Below are positions 47,536 through 56,051 of a stretch of DNA of 64,000 nucleotides, piece by piece. Source of the stretch: Vagococcus bubulae (GTDB lineage: Bacteria; Bacillota; Bacilli; Lactobacillales; Vagococcaceae); NCBI RefSeq assembly GCF_003950315.1, contig NZ_NGJT01000003.1, forward strand, positions 1 through 64,000, in the 5' to 3' direction. Each line of letters opens with the position of its first letter. Position 1 is the stretch's first letter. The position numbers and the translations under genes are program-made. A model generated the notes under the pieces. The model had not been told where the DNA came from. It made no database searches and worked only from the letters and a program-made list of their open reading frames with translations.

Positions 47536-47639
47536 AACGTTCCTCCTAGTTCTTTTATTACTATTAGTGTACCATTTTTTTTTGAAAGATACATTTATAA
47601 TAAAAAAATTATGATAAACTAAACAATAGAGGTGAAAAA

Positions 47640-48314
47640 ATGTTAAATGACTTAATTCAAACAGACTGGCAAGACATATTGCATGATGAGTTACAAACCG
47701 ACTATGTGAAAAATTTAGAACTTTTTTTAGAAAAAGAATACCAATCAAAAACCATTTTTCCTGATAAAAAAAATATTTTTAGTGCTTTAAATTACACTCC
47801 ATTTAGTGAAACAAAAGTCGTTATTTTAGGACAAGATCCCTATCACGGAGATAATCAAGCTCACGGACTTAGTTTTTCTGTACTACCAGGAACCAAGATA
47901 CCACCTTCTTTGATTAATATTTTTAAAGAATTAGCTGATGATTGTAAACTCGATATTCCCAGTAGTGGTTATTTAGTTCCTTGGGCAAAACAAGGTGTTT
48001 TATTACTTAATACAGTCTTAACTGTAGAAAAAGGAAAAGCTCATTCACATAAAAACAAGGGATGGGAAAACTTCACAAACTGTATAATAAAATCGTTGAA
48101 CAAAAAAGAAAACCCTATCATTTTTGTTCTCTGGGGCAAGCCTGCTCAACAAAAAAAACAATTAATTGATCAAACAAAACACATCATTATCGAAGCGCCA
48201 CACCCTAGTCCACTATCGGCATATAGAGGATTCTTTGGCTCAAAACCTTTTTCTAAAATAAATAACAGCTTAAAAGAAACAAATCAACAACAGATAAATT
48301 GGCTGTTATCTTAG
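47640..48314 (+). CDS. ung: Uracil-DNA glycosylase
   Basis: 224 residues, family 1 UDG. VVILGQDPYHGDNQAHGLSF (catalytic Asp), PSLINIFKEL and HPSPLSAYRGFFGSKPF (His-Pro-Ser loop) are complete. It removes uracil from DNA to start base-excision repair. GAGGTG lies upstream of the ATG. In many lactobacilli ung precedes pta, as here. Confidence 0.95.
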   Translation: MLNDLIQTDWQDILHDELQTDYVKNLELFLEKEYQSKTIFPDKKNIFSALNYTPFSETKVVILGQDPYHGDNQAHGLSFSVLPGTKIPPSLINIFKELADDCKLDIPSSGYLVPWAKQGVLLLNTVLTVEKGKAHSHKNKGWENFTNCIIKSLNKKENPIIFVLWGKPAQQKKQLIDQTKHIIIEAPHPSPLSAYRGFFGSKPFSKINNSLKETNQQQINWLLS

Positions 48315-48485
48315 TCTGTACTAATAAAATAAAAAATCTGTTTTATTTTTATCAAACAATATTTATAAGTATTATGTTTTACCTAAGTTTTTTCGAAAAA
48401 ACAGAACAAAATACTGTTCTTTTTGTTCATAAACATGATATGATAGACATGTGAAAAAAGTATAAGAAAATTGGAGGATGTTTTC

Positions 48486-49469
48486 GTGGAATTATTTGAC
48501 CAACTTAAACATAAAATTGTTAACAAAAATATACGCATGGTTTTTCCTGAGCCAACAGATGAACGCGTTTTAGGTGCGGCTGTTCGTTTAAAATCAGACA
48601 ACTTAATTGAGCCTGTCTTAATTGGTAATCCTGAAGATATTAAGGACTTAGCTACTTCACGTGGTTTAAGCGTTGATAGCTTAGAAATTATCAATCCTGA
48701 CACTTATGAAAAATTTGACGAAATGGTTGCTGCTTTCATTGAACGCCGTAAAGGTAAAGCAACAGAAGAGCAAGCTCGTACTATTTTAAAAGATGAAAAC
48801 TACTTTGGAACAATGTTAGTTTATATGGACTTAGCTGACGGTTTAGTAAGTGGTGCTGTTCACTCTACTGGTGACACAATTCGCCCTGCTTTACAAATCG
48901 TTAAAACTAAACCAGGTGTTAGCCGTACAAGTGGTGCGTTCTTAATGTTAGGTAACCGTGACTCAGAAAAATATATTTTCTCTGATTGCGCTATTAACAT
49001 CAATCCTGATGCTCAAGCATTAGCAGAAATCGCTGTTGAAAGTGCTAAAACAGCTGAATTATTTGATATTGATCCTAAAGTTGCTTTATTAAGCTTCTCA
49101 ACAAAAGGATCTGCAAAATCTGAAGAAGTAACAAAAGTCGCTGAAGCAACTCGTATCGCTAAAGAATTAGCTCCTGAAATGGCTATTGATGGTGAATTAC
49201 AGTTTGACGCTTCTTACGTTCCTTCTGTTGCGAAACAAAAAGCACCAGATTCAGATGTAGCTGGTCAGGCGAATGTGTTTATCTTCCCAGAAATTCAATC
49301 TGGAAACATTGGCTACAAAATTGCTCAACGTTTAGGTGGATTCCAAGCGATTGGACCTATCTTACAAGGTTTAAACAAACCAATCTCTGACTTGTCTCGT
49401 GGATGTAATGAAGAAGATGTTTACAAATTATCAATCATTACTGCTGGTCAAGCAATCATGAATAAATAG
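48486..49469 (+). CDS. pta: Phosphate acetyltransferase
   Basis: 327 residues, single-domain Pta. MVFPEPTDERVLGAA, FGTMLVYMDLADGLVSGAVH, KPGVSRTSGAF and PEIQSGNIGYKIAQR are family motifs. It converts acetyl-CoA and phosphate to acetyl phosphate for acetate/ATP formation. The start is GTG at 48486 with GGAGG 8 nt upstream. Upstream is a dyad AGAACA / TGTTCT (about 48401-48418), near the promoter; its meaning is unknown. This is the housekeeping enzyme; PduL in the microcompartment does the same chemistry. Confidence 0.94.
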   Translation: MELFDQLKHKIVNKNIRMVFPEPTDERVLGAAVRLKSDNLIEPVLIGNPEDIKDLATSRGLSVDSLEIINPDTYEKFDEMVAAFIERRKGKATEEQARTILKDENYFGTMLVYMDLADGLVSGAVHSTGDTIRPALQIVKTKPGVSRTSGAFLMLGNRDSEKYIFSDCAININPDAQALAEIAVESAKTAELFDIDPKVALLSFSTKGSAKSEEVTKVAEATRIAKELAPEMAIDGELQFDASYVPSVAKQKAPDSDVAGQANVFIFPEIQSGNIGYKIAQRLGGFQAIGPILQGLNKPISDLSRGCNEEDVYKLSIITAGQAIMNK

Positions 49470-49477
49470 TAAACATA

Positions 49478-49523
49478 AAAAAACCAATGCCTTTTCTGAA
49501 ATAGAAAATCGCATTGGTTTTTA
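49478..49523. terminator. Terminator between pta and NADH oxidase gene
   Basis: AAACCAATGC / GCATTGGTTT arms with T-run on the plus strand and A-run on the other; serves both convergent genes. Confidence 0.9.
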
Positions 49524-49524
49524 T

Positions 49525-50856
49525 TTATTTGGCATTTAAAGCTGCCATTGTAATATAATTATACGGCTGATTAAAATGTGGTAAAAAGAATAAATCCAAT
49601 AATTGTAATTCATCTATTGTCAATTTTTTATGAATCGCAAGAGAAAATAGGTGAGTCAGCATGGATACATCTTTTTCAGAACATATTTGTGCCCCTACAA
49701 TTCGTCTTGATTTAGTTTCATACACAATACGAAGTTTAACGTTATAATTATCAGCCATAAATGCTGGTTTTTGTAAATCTTCATAATCCGTATAAGATAC
49801 TGCTAATCCTCTTTTAGTAGCTGATTCAAAAGATAAACCAGTTGATGACATATTAAATCCAAATATTGAAATAGCATTAGAGCCTTGCACTCCTAAAGAA
49901 GCCACTTCTCCACCACCTATACTATGACCAGCAACTATTCCACTTCTAACAGCATTTGTAGCTAATGCTATGTAATCCATTTTTTGTAAAGCGTTAGAAA
50001 ATATGGTCGCGCAATCTCCCACTGCATAAACTGAAGGGTTACTTGTTTGTTGGTGTTCATCCACAACATAGGCACCATTACGAAACAATTCTAACTCTTG
50101 TTTGCCTAAATCATTGTTTGGTAAAAAACCAACAGCATTGATAATCATATCAACTGCATAGTTTCCCTTATCTGTTATAAGTCGCTCTACTGATTCTTTG
50201 CCTTGATATTCCGTCACTTTTTCTCCAAAGTGAAGCTCTATGCCATTATTGGACAATGTTTCATCCATTTTACTTGAAAATTCCTGGTCATAATAACCCG
50301 ATAGCGAACGATTTTCTCCATCAAAAAGCAATACTTTTTTCCCTCTTCTTTTTAACGCTTCAGCTATTTCAACTCCAATATAACCTGCTCCAATTACCGC
50401 CACTCGTTGAATGGTTTCCTTTTCAGTAAATTCATTGACCTTTTTTCCGTCATTAAATGTTTTTAAACAAAAAATATGATCCAATTCTTTGCCAGGAACA
50501 TTTAATAAAATAGGTTTAGAACCTGTCGCTAATATTAAGTCATCATATTCTTCAGTAAATGTTTCATGATTTAAATTCGTACAAGTAACGATTTTTTTAC
50601 GAAAATCAACATGTGTAACTTCTGTGCTTGTATAAATTTTAGCACCATTCTTCTTGAAATCCGACTCATTTAAATAAAATAATCCTTCATATGAATCAAT
50701 TTGTTGTCCAACCCAAAGTGCTGTTCCGCAACCTAAATAACTAAACTCTGCATTCTTTTCTATAATCACCACCTCATGATGATGATAATGATTTAATAGA
50801 ACATTAGCAGCAGCTATTCCTGCATGATTAGAGCCTATAATGACTGTTTTTTTCAT
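49525..50856 (-). CDS. NADH oxidase (flavin disulfide reductase-like, Cys43)
   Basis: 443 residues. The FAD motif VIIGSNHAGIAAA with its conserved His, the redox-active Cys (FSYLGCGTALWVG, Cys43), the NADH motif VAVIGAGYIGVEIAEAL and VYAVGDCATI match water-forming NADH oxidase / NADH peroxidase / CoA-disulfide reductase. With a single Cys it most likely reduces O2 to water using NADH. It follows the microcompartment operon by 90 bp in the same direction. AAGGAG lies 7 nt before its start. Confidence 0.85.
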   Translation of the reverse strand: MKKTVIIGSNHAGIAAANVLLNHYHHHEVVIIEKNAEFSYLGCGTALWVGQQIDSYEGLFYLNESDFKKNGAKIYTSTEVTHVDFRKKIVTCTNLNHETFTEEYDDLILATGSKPILLNVPGKELDHIFCLKTFNDGKKVNEFTEKETIQRVAVIGAGYIGVEIAEALKRRGKKVLLFDGENRSLSGYYDQEFSSKMDETLSNNGIELHFGEKVTEYQGKESVERLITDKGNYAVDMIINAVGFLPNNDLGKQELELFRNGAYVVDEHQQTSNPSVYAVGDCATIFSNALQKMDYIALATNAVRSGIVAGHSIGGGEVASLGVQGSNAISIFGFNMSSTGLSFESATKRGLAVSYTDYEDLQKPAFMADNYNVKLRIVYETKSRRIVGAQICSEKDVSMLTHLFSLAIHKKLTIDELQLLDLFFLPHFNQPYNYITMAALNAK

Positions 50857-50875
50857 CGCTTTCTCCTTTAATATA

Positions 50876-50923
50876 AAAAGCGGAACATCTCATCTCTTTA
50901 AAAGGACAATTTGCACCGCTTTA
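50876..50923 (-). terminator. Weak terminator after the microcompartment operon
   Basis: AAAGCGG / CCGCTTT arms, but a long (over 30 nt) loop, with a short T-run on the minus strand; partial read-through into the NADH oxidase gene is likely. Confidence 0.4.
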
Positions 50924-50946
50924 TAGGTTATTTCATCATTAATTGA

Positions 50947-51225
50947 TTAGATTTCTGTTGGTAAAATATTTTCTACTTCTGAGTGTGGTCTTGGAATAAC
51001 ATGAACAGACAATAATTCTCCCACACGTTGAGCTGCTGCTGCTCCAGCATCTGTCGCTGCCTTAACGGCTCCAACATCACCACGTACCATGACAGTGACA
51101 ATACCGCCACCAACCAATTCTTTTCCTACTAAAGATACATTAGCCGCTTTAACCATTGCATCAGCTGCCTCTATTGAACCAATTAGTCCTTTTGTTTCGA
51201 TCATTCCTAAAGCATCAGATTTCAT
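50947..51225 (-). CDS. Microcompartment shell protein, BMC-H
   Basis: 92 residues, one BMC domain ([42 protein letters not shown]). Six copies tile into a hexagonal shell unit. It belongs to the EutM/PduA-type major facet proteins. Last shell gene of the operon, 28 bp after pduL. AGGAGG lies 9 nt before the ATG. Confidence 0.95.
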   Translation of the reverse strand: MKSDALGMIETKGLIGSIEAADAMVKAANVSLVGKELVGGGIVTVMVRGDVGAVKAATDAGAAAAQRVGELLSVHVIPRPHSEVENILPTEI

Positions 51226-51253
51226 TATAATTTCCTCCTAGATTTTCTTTATA

Positions 51254-51892
51254 TTAATTTTTTTGAATCACAATATTTGTATTAGAACTTACTCCTAGTG
51301 CATTGGCTTCTTCCACGTCAATATGACACTCTAAACCTGCATGATCGTCCACCCGAACGATGACTTCATTTAGTATGCCACCTCTGTCTCCACCAAAAGC
51401 AATTGAGACATTCTCACCATCTATCACATCAAATGTTGTCGCATCTTTTGACGGCATATGAATATGTCGTTTAGCAACAATCACTCCGCTAGCTATCATT
51501 TTAGAGCTTTTTGGCCCAATCAGTGTCACAGATCCTGAATCTTGTAATTCTCCAGATAACCGTAATGGTGCTTTAATACCTAATTTAAAACAATCACTTT
51601 TTAATACTTCTACTTGTGTTTGATTTCTTTCAGGACCTAAAATTCGAACATTTTCTATCATCCCTTTAGGCCCACAAACCATGACTGTTTCTTTACAAGC
51701 ATATTGACCTGGTTGAGATAAATCTTTTAATTTAGTTAACTCATAATTTTTACCAAATAAACAGTCTACGTCTTCTCTGGATAAATGAATGTGTCGATTT
51801 GATATCCCCACCGGAATACTCAGATCTGTTTGTTTGGACTCTTGCGCGATTTTTTTTAATATCTCTATTAAAAGGTCTTCATAATTTTCCAT
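51254..51892 (-). CDS. pduL: Phosphate propanoyl/acetyltransferase of microcompartments (PduL)
   Basis: 212 residues. Two PduL half-domains carry the zinc His motifs SNRHIHLS and AKRHIHMP. It converts acetyl-CoA and phosphate to acetyl phosphate inside the shell, recycling CoA. The N-terminal 20 residues (EDLLIEILKKIAQESK) form an amphipathic helix, probably an encapsulation peptide. Unrelated in fold to Pta. Confidence 0.94.
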   Translation of the reverse strand: MENYEDLLIEILKKIAQESKQTDLSIPVGISNRHIHLSREDVDCLFGKNYELTKLKDLSQPGQYACKETVMVCGPKGMIENVRILGPERNQTQVEVLKSDCFKLGIKAPLRLSGELQDSGSVTLIGPKSSKMIASGVIVAKRHIHMPSKDATTFDVIDGENVSIAFGGDRGGILNEVIVRVDDHAGLECHIDVEEANALGVSSNTNIVIQKN

Positions 51893-51912
51893 TCTATCAA
51901 CTCATCTCTTGA

Positions 51913-53436
51913 TTAATTCATCGTAGATAATATCTGACGAACAACTTTCGTTAGTGTCTCTAAGTCATTTTCTGATACATCCGTTACGTTTTTAGATACC
52001 TCACTCGATTGGCAAACTCTTTCTTCTTCAATACAGAAAGTCTCACCATCTGGATGGAATGTTTTATCATCTTTTACCAGTGTTCGAACATCTTTCAATC
52101 CATACGCTACTTTTTTAATGTTTAATAAATGTTTTGGTCCAACATTTTCAGAAACTGAACTTCCACCAAATGTTCCACAGCCTAATGTAAATGAAATTGG
52201 TAACCCTGTTGAGATACCTGTTCCACCTTGGCTTCCTCCAGTATTAACTAAAATTCTTGAAGCTGGTTTAGCCGCAAACTTCATTACCATGTCTTTGTCA
52301 TTAGTATGGATGCTCATAGTATGACCAATTCCATTTTGTAATAACTCAATACTTAAATGACATGCCTCTTCCCAATCATTTACCACATAAAAACCTAATA
52401 CAGTGGTTAATTTCTCAAATGATAATGGGTAGCCTTTTCCAACACCTTCTTGTCGACCAATCAATACTTTCGTATCACTTGGCACCGTGATTCCGGCCGC
52501 TTCCGCAATCACTGTTGCTTCTCGTCCAACAAACCCTGCATTCATGACATAACCATTTTTAAATAATAAAGCACACACTTTTTCCGTTTCATCTGGTGTC
52601 ATGAAATAACCACCTTGCGCTTTAAATTCACGAACAACCTCTGCTTCATTACCTTTTTCACAAATAATTGATTGCTCAGAAGCACAAATAGTTCCATTAT
52701 CAAATGTTTTAGACGCAATAATTTTTTCCACTGCTGTTTTAACATCAGCTGTTTTTTCAATATAAGCTGGTGAATTTCCAGCCCCAACACCTAATGCTGG
52801 TTTTCCAGAACTATATGCTGCTTTTACCATTCCAGGTCCACCTGTTGCAATAATTAAACTCACTTCAGGTGCATGTAATAATTCGTTTGTTCCTGCCATA
52901 GTTGGGATAGTTGAACAACTGATAATGCCCTCAGGTGCTCCTGCTGATACGGCTGCACGATTTAACATTTCCGCTGTTTTTTTCGTACAATCTAGAGCTG
53001 ATGGATGTGGTGAAAAGACAATAGCATTTCTTGATTTAATAGCAATCATTGCTTTAAAAATCACAGTAGAAGTTGGGTTAGTTGATGGAATAATCCCTAG
53101 TACTAATCCCACTGGTTCTGCCACATCAAATGTTCCTTTTAATTCATCTTCTGAGACAATGCCTATTGTTTTTTCATTCTTTATTTCATCGTATAAAAGA
53201 GTTGATGCAGCATGGTTCTTATACATTTTATCCATTACTTTTCCAAATCCTGTTTCTTCAACAGCTCTTTGTGCCAAGTTAGATGATTGTTGACTGATCA
53301 CTTGTACCATTTTTTTCAAGATTTGATCTATTTGCTCCTCTGAAAAAGTCGCTATCTCATTAGCCGCTATTTTTCCTTTACGAGCTAAGTCTCTTGCCTC
53401 TTGTATGGATTTTAAATCTTTATCAAATATTTCCAT
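51913..53436 (-). CDS. cutF: CoA-acylating acetaldehyde dehydrogenase
   Basis: 507 residues. Catalytic Cys251 lies in FDNGTICASEQS, and ATGGPGMVKAAYSSG and LGVGAGNSPAYIEK match EutE/PduP/CutF. It turns acetaldehyde, CoA and NAD into acetyl-CoA and NADH. A C-terminal amphipathic helix (DLETLTKVVRQILSTMN) joined by a Ser/Glu linker is a probable encapsulation peptide. The N-terminal DLKSIQEARDLARKGK resembles the second, Cys-less paralogue in this operon. Confidence 0.93.
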   Translation of the reverse strand: MEIFDKDLKSIQEARDLARKGKIAANEIATFSEEQIDQILKKMVQVISQQSSNLAQRAVEETGFGKVMDKMYKNHAASTLLYDEIKNEKTIGIVSEDELKGTFDVAEPVGLVLGIIPSTNPTSTVIFKAMIAIKSRNAIVFSPHPSALDCTKKTAEMLNRAAVSAGAPEGIISCSTIPTMAGTNELLHAPEVSLIIATGGPGMVKAAYSSGKPALGVGAGNSPAYIEKTADVKTAVEKIIASKTFDNGTICASEQSIICEKGNEAEVVREFKAQGGYFMTPDETEKVCALLFKNGYVMNAGFVGREATVIAEAAGITVPSDTKVLIGRQEGVGKGYPLSFEKLTTVLGFYVVNDWEEACHLSIELLQNGIGHTMSIHTNDKDMVMKFAAKPASRILVNTGGSQGGTGISTGLPISFTLGCGTFGGSSVSENVGPKHLLNIKKVAYGLKDVRTLVKDDKTFHPDGETFCIEEERVCQSSEVSKNVTDVSENDLETLTKVVRQILSTMN

Positions 53437-53446
53437 TCAAACTCCT

Positions 53447-54040
53447 CTATTCATTGTTTATTAAAAACTCACTTAACATTTCTACTAATTTTTCTTTACT
53501 TGTTTTATAAATGTCTTTTCTAGCAATACTAAAACCTGTTTGATGTTTGGCTATTTTTCTCAAATCCACTACTTTCATTTGAGTCAAGTGTTGCATCAAT
53601 TCTTCTTTATCATGATAGGTTAAACTTTCTCGTTCTAACATTTGTAAATCTAATATTTTTATTGCATCTTCGACCACTATGGGCATCATCAACTCTTCTT
53701 CTAAAACAACTGTTTCTTCAATCTCAACATTTTCTATTACGTCGCTACTCTTTTCCGTAGAATCTGTTTTGTCTATAAAAAGACTGGAGTCAACTTCTGG
53801 TCTTGCTATCACATGGGATGAAACCAATGAATCAAGTGATAAATATGAAAGATTTGATTCAGCAGCACTCACAGCTGTGGTTACTGCCGAAACATCTCCT
53901 GTAATTAAAATAGATGTTAAGCCACCACCAATTTTAGTAACGCCAAGTAAGTGTACGTCAGCTGACTTTAACATAGTATCTGAAGCAACAATTGTTGCAA
54001 GGAGTCCTTTTGTTTCAATCATTCCTAAAGATTCATTCAT
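53447..54040 (-). CDS. BMC-H shell protein with C-terminal SAP/Rho_N-like domain
   Basis: About 197 residues. An N-terminal BMC domain (residues 5-83: [36 protein letters not shown]) is followed by an acidic linker (84-125) and a C-terminal helix-loop-helix (about 150-195: MKVVDLRKIAKHQTG...KTSKEKLVEMLSEFL) that reads like a SAP/Rho N-terminal nucleic-acid-binding motif. EutK and PduK shell proteins are known to have extra C-terminal domains. The start at 54040 overlaps the end of the EutQ-like gene by 8 bp. Confidence 0.88.
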   Translation of the reverse strand: MNESLGMIETKGLLATIVASDTMLKSADVHLLGVTKIGGGLTSILITGDVSAVTTAVSAAESNLSYLSLDSLVSSHVIARPEVDSSLFIDKTDSTEKSSDVIENVEIEETVVLEEELMMPIVVEDAIKILDLQMLERESLTYHDKEELMQHLTQMKVVDLRKIAKHQTGFSIARKDIYKTSKEKLVEMLSEFLINNE

Positions 54041-54635
54041 CAACTAACACACCTTTCATTTTGATTTTAAGTACTGTTGTTTGCTTGGTTACATCCCAAT
54101 CAATGACTTCATTTTGAGGAACATGAATGATATCCCCATCTTCTAAATAGGTTGTACTATCTTTTAATGTTGCTTTTAATTCTCCCTCAATGATATAAAA
54201 GAAAGAATCATCGACTTGCTGTTCAATAAAATGCATTGGATTGATCGATAAACACTCTAAACAACATTCTCCACCAGATGAATGCATTAATTCTTGAACA
54301 AAAACACCGTGTTCTTTTTCTGGAAAATCTTTTAACTTTATCGTGTGATGTTTTATTATTTCCACGCCACTCGAATCTCTTTCAAGAATAAAAGGTGATA
54401 ACGCATCATCTGTTATTAAACTTCTTAGTAACGACACTAAAGACTCTTTACTCCAATCCTGTGTCATCATTTCTGACACATCAAACCTAGGTCTTTCAAC
54501 TTTAAACGTCATATCATATTCTTCAGCTAAATCTTTTGCTGAAGGGGTTATAATTGTGTTTTCTGTGATAGAAATGACTCGTTTATTCTCTTCATGGAGT
54601 GATTCCACATCACTAGCACAAATTAATTTTTTCAT
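54033..54635 (-). CDS. EutQ-like cupin of the microcompartment operon
   Basis: 200 residues. The C-terminal cupin (SFFYIIEGELKATLKDSTTYLEDGDIIHVPQ) matches the EutQ family, described as acetate-kinase-active or structural in ethanolamine systems. An N-terminal segment (LICASDVESLHEE..., IITPSAKDLAEEYDM at 28-42) shares a short motif with the EutT-like protein upstream. Its role in the choline compartment is unknown. It starts 16 bp after the BMC-P gene. Confidence 0.85.
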   Translation of the reverse strand: MKKLICASDVESLHEENKRVISITENTIITPSAKDLAEEYDMTFKVERPRFDVSEMMTQDWSKESLVSLLRSLITDDALSPFILERDSSGVEIIKHHTIKLKDFPEKEHGVFVQELMHSSGGECCLECLSINPMHFIEQQVDDSFFYIIEGELKATLKDSTTYLEDGDIIHVPQNEVIDWDVTKQTTVLKIKMKGVLVDE

Positions 54636-54650
54636 TTTGTCACTCTCTCT

Positions 54651-54914
54651 TTACACTGACTCACAGCTTTCATCAATAATACCTATTACAGCAGCATCAA
54701 CCGGAATGAGATCATCTTCTAACATTCGTCTTGCTGCGCTACCTGTGGCAATAATGACCCGATCACCAATACCTGCACCAATCACATCACAGACAACCAT
54801 AATCTCACCATCTTTTGTACCACCATTAATTTTGGCAAGCATTAACTTCAACCCATTCAATTTATCAGATTTTCGTGTTGCCCAAATATTATCTATTAAC
54901 GTCGCAGTTACCAT
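54651..54914 (-). CDS. eutN: Microcompartment vertex protein, BMC-P (EutN/CcmL)
   Basis: 87 residues. VTATLIDNIWATRKSDKLNGLKLMLA, VVCDVIGAGIGDRVIIATGSAAR and PVDAAVIGIID are the EutN/CcmL pattern. Five copies cap the corners of the shell. Overlaps the GrpU-like gene by 7 bp. Confidence 0.95.
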   Translation of the reverse strand: MVTATLIDNIWATRKSDKLNGLKLMLAKINGGTKDGEIMVVCDVIGAGIGDRVIIATGSAARRMLEDDLIPVDAAVIGIIDESCESV

Positions 54915-55201
54915 TCGTTATTCTTCTCTCTTCGTTTGATTTCTTCAATCGCTGCAACAACAGAGGCTGTATCCCCAAAAATTGCTAGTAAAATCATATT
55001 TTGTGGACAACTCCCTCGAATGTCTTCGATTGTCACACCAACAGCTTTTTCTGCAACATCTGTGGCACAAATCATCTCTATTAATTTCCCTTGAACTAAG
55101 CCAATCGCATCTGGTTTATCTAATTTTTCTTTCGAACTTTTTCTTCTGTTTAAAATAGCCATCGTATTTTCACCGGGTGATTTAATAATTCGACAATCCA
55201 T
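54908..55201 (-). CDS. grpU: GrpU-like BMC-H shell protein with pore Cys
   Basis: 97 residues. The N-terminus MDCRIIKSPGENTMAIL and the core IRGSCPQNMILLAIFGDTASVVAAIEEI match GrpU shell proteins of glycyl-radical compartments, which bind an Fe-S cluster at the central pore. The Cys65-Pro pair is in the position expected for that cluster. It may pass electrons or clusters to enzymes inside. AGGAGG lies 7 nt before ATG. Confidence 0.75.
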   Translation of the reverse strand: MDCRIIKSPGENTMAILNRRKSSKEKLDKPDAIGLVQGKLIEMICATDVAEKAVGVTIEDIRGSCPQNMILLAIFGDTASVVAAIEEIKRREKNNEW

Positions 55202-55214
55202 TTTTTTAGCCTCC

Positions 55215-56051
55215 TCACATGACTTGATCTGTACAACTTAAAGCAATTCCTATCGGTGTCACAAACATCGGATTGATGGGTTTTATTGTTTTAATGCCTG
55301 TTTCTTTTTCAATAATTTTTTCAATCCCTTTTAAACAAGCTGTCCCACCAACAAGATAAATATCATTTACCTTATATCCTTTAACTTGATTAGAAATAAT
55401 AGAAGATATTTTTTGAATCACTGGTTTAACAACGAGTAGTAATTCATCATGATGTGTTTCATTGCGTTTATATTTTTCTGCTTGTTCAAAATTAAATTTA
55501 TAATTTCCGGCAATAACCAATGATAAGTGCGTTCCACCTGTTGCTTCATCTGCAACTTTTACTACTTTTCCATTTTCTAAGATAGCAATTCCGGTTGTTC
55601 CTCCACCAATATCAACCACAGCGCCATCAGTTAATCCTAATAACTGATTGGCTGCTGTTGGTTCATCTAACACATTGGTCAACTCAAACCCTGCACTTTG
55701 TACAACATTTTTTATAGCCCCACCATCCAAGTCATCTGTTCCTGGTGGTAAAGAGGCTGCTGCATAAACAAGTGTGGTACCTAATTTTTTTTCTAATTCT
55801 TCTTTTAGTTCTCTTACAATATCAACGGCCCCTACATAGTCAACTACCATTCCATCTCTGACAACATTGGCGTATTGATAAGCACCTGCAACAGGTTGAT
55901 AATCGCTATCTAAAACAACTAAAACAATACAAGCTGTTCCTAAATCAACTCCTGTATAAAACACGTCAGACTTACTTTTTTTAGGTGTTTTAATAACCGT
56001 TTCAAATGTTTGAATAAACTTATTACAGTGTAACGTCATCTCGTTTGTCAT
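55215..56051 (-). CDS. eutJ: EutJ-like actin/Hsp70-fold protein
   Basis: 278 residues. The ATPase fold is shown by YTGVDLGTACIVLVVLD (phosphate 1), AVVDIGGGTTGIAIL (phosphate 2) and DIYLVGGTACLKGIE (adenosine). EutJ proteins look like a chaperone-type nucleotide-binding core without the Hsp70 substrate domain. Probably aids cargo folding or assembly of the compartment. Start overlaps the EutT-like gene end by 29 bp. Confidence 0.9.
   Translation of the reverse strand: MTNEMTLHCNKFIQTFETVIKTPKKSKSDVFYTGVDLGTACIVLVVLDSDYQPVAGAYQYANVVRDGMVVDYVGAVDIVRELKEELEKKLGTTLVYAAASLPPGTDDLDGGAIKNVVQSAGFELTNVLDEPTAANQLLGLTDGAVVDIGGGTTGIAILENGKVVKVADEATGGTHLSLVIAGNYKFNFEQAEKYKRNETHHDELLLVVKPVIQKISSIISNQVKGYKVNDIYLVGGTACLKGIEKIIEKETGIKTIKPINPMFVTPIGIALSCTDQVM

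Noticed and set aside
47536-47748. N-terminal 71-codon extension of the HAD phosphatase
   Set aside because: Composition is unlike the family, it crosses the ung promoter area, and a perfect ribosome site precedes the internal ATG at 47535.
51254-51892. PduL as a duplicate of Pta
   Set aside because: Same reaction but unrelated fold and HIH metal motifs; it is the microcompartment enzyme, not a copy of pta at 48486.
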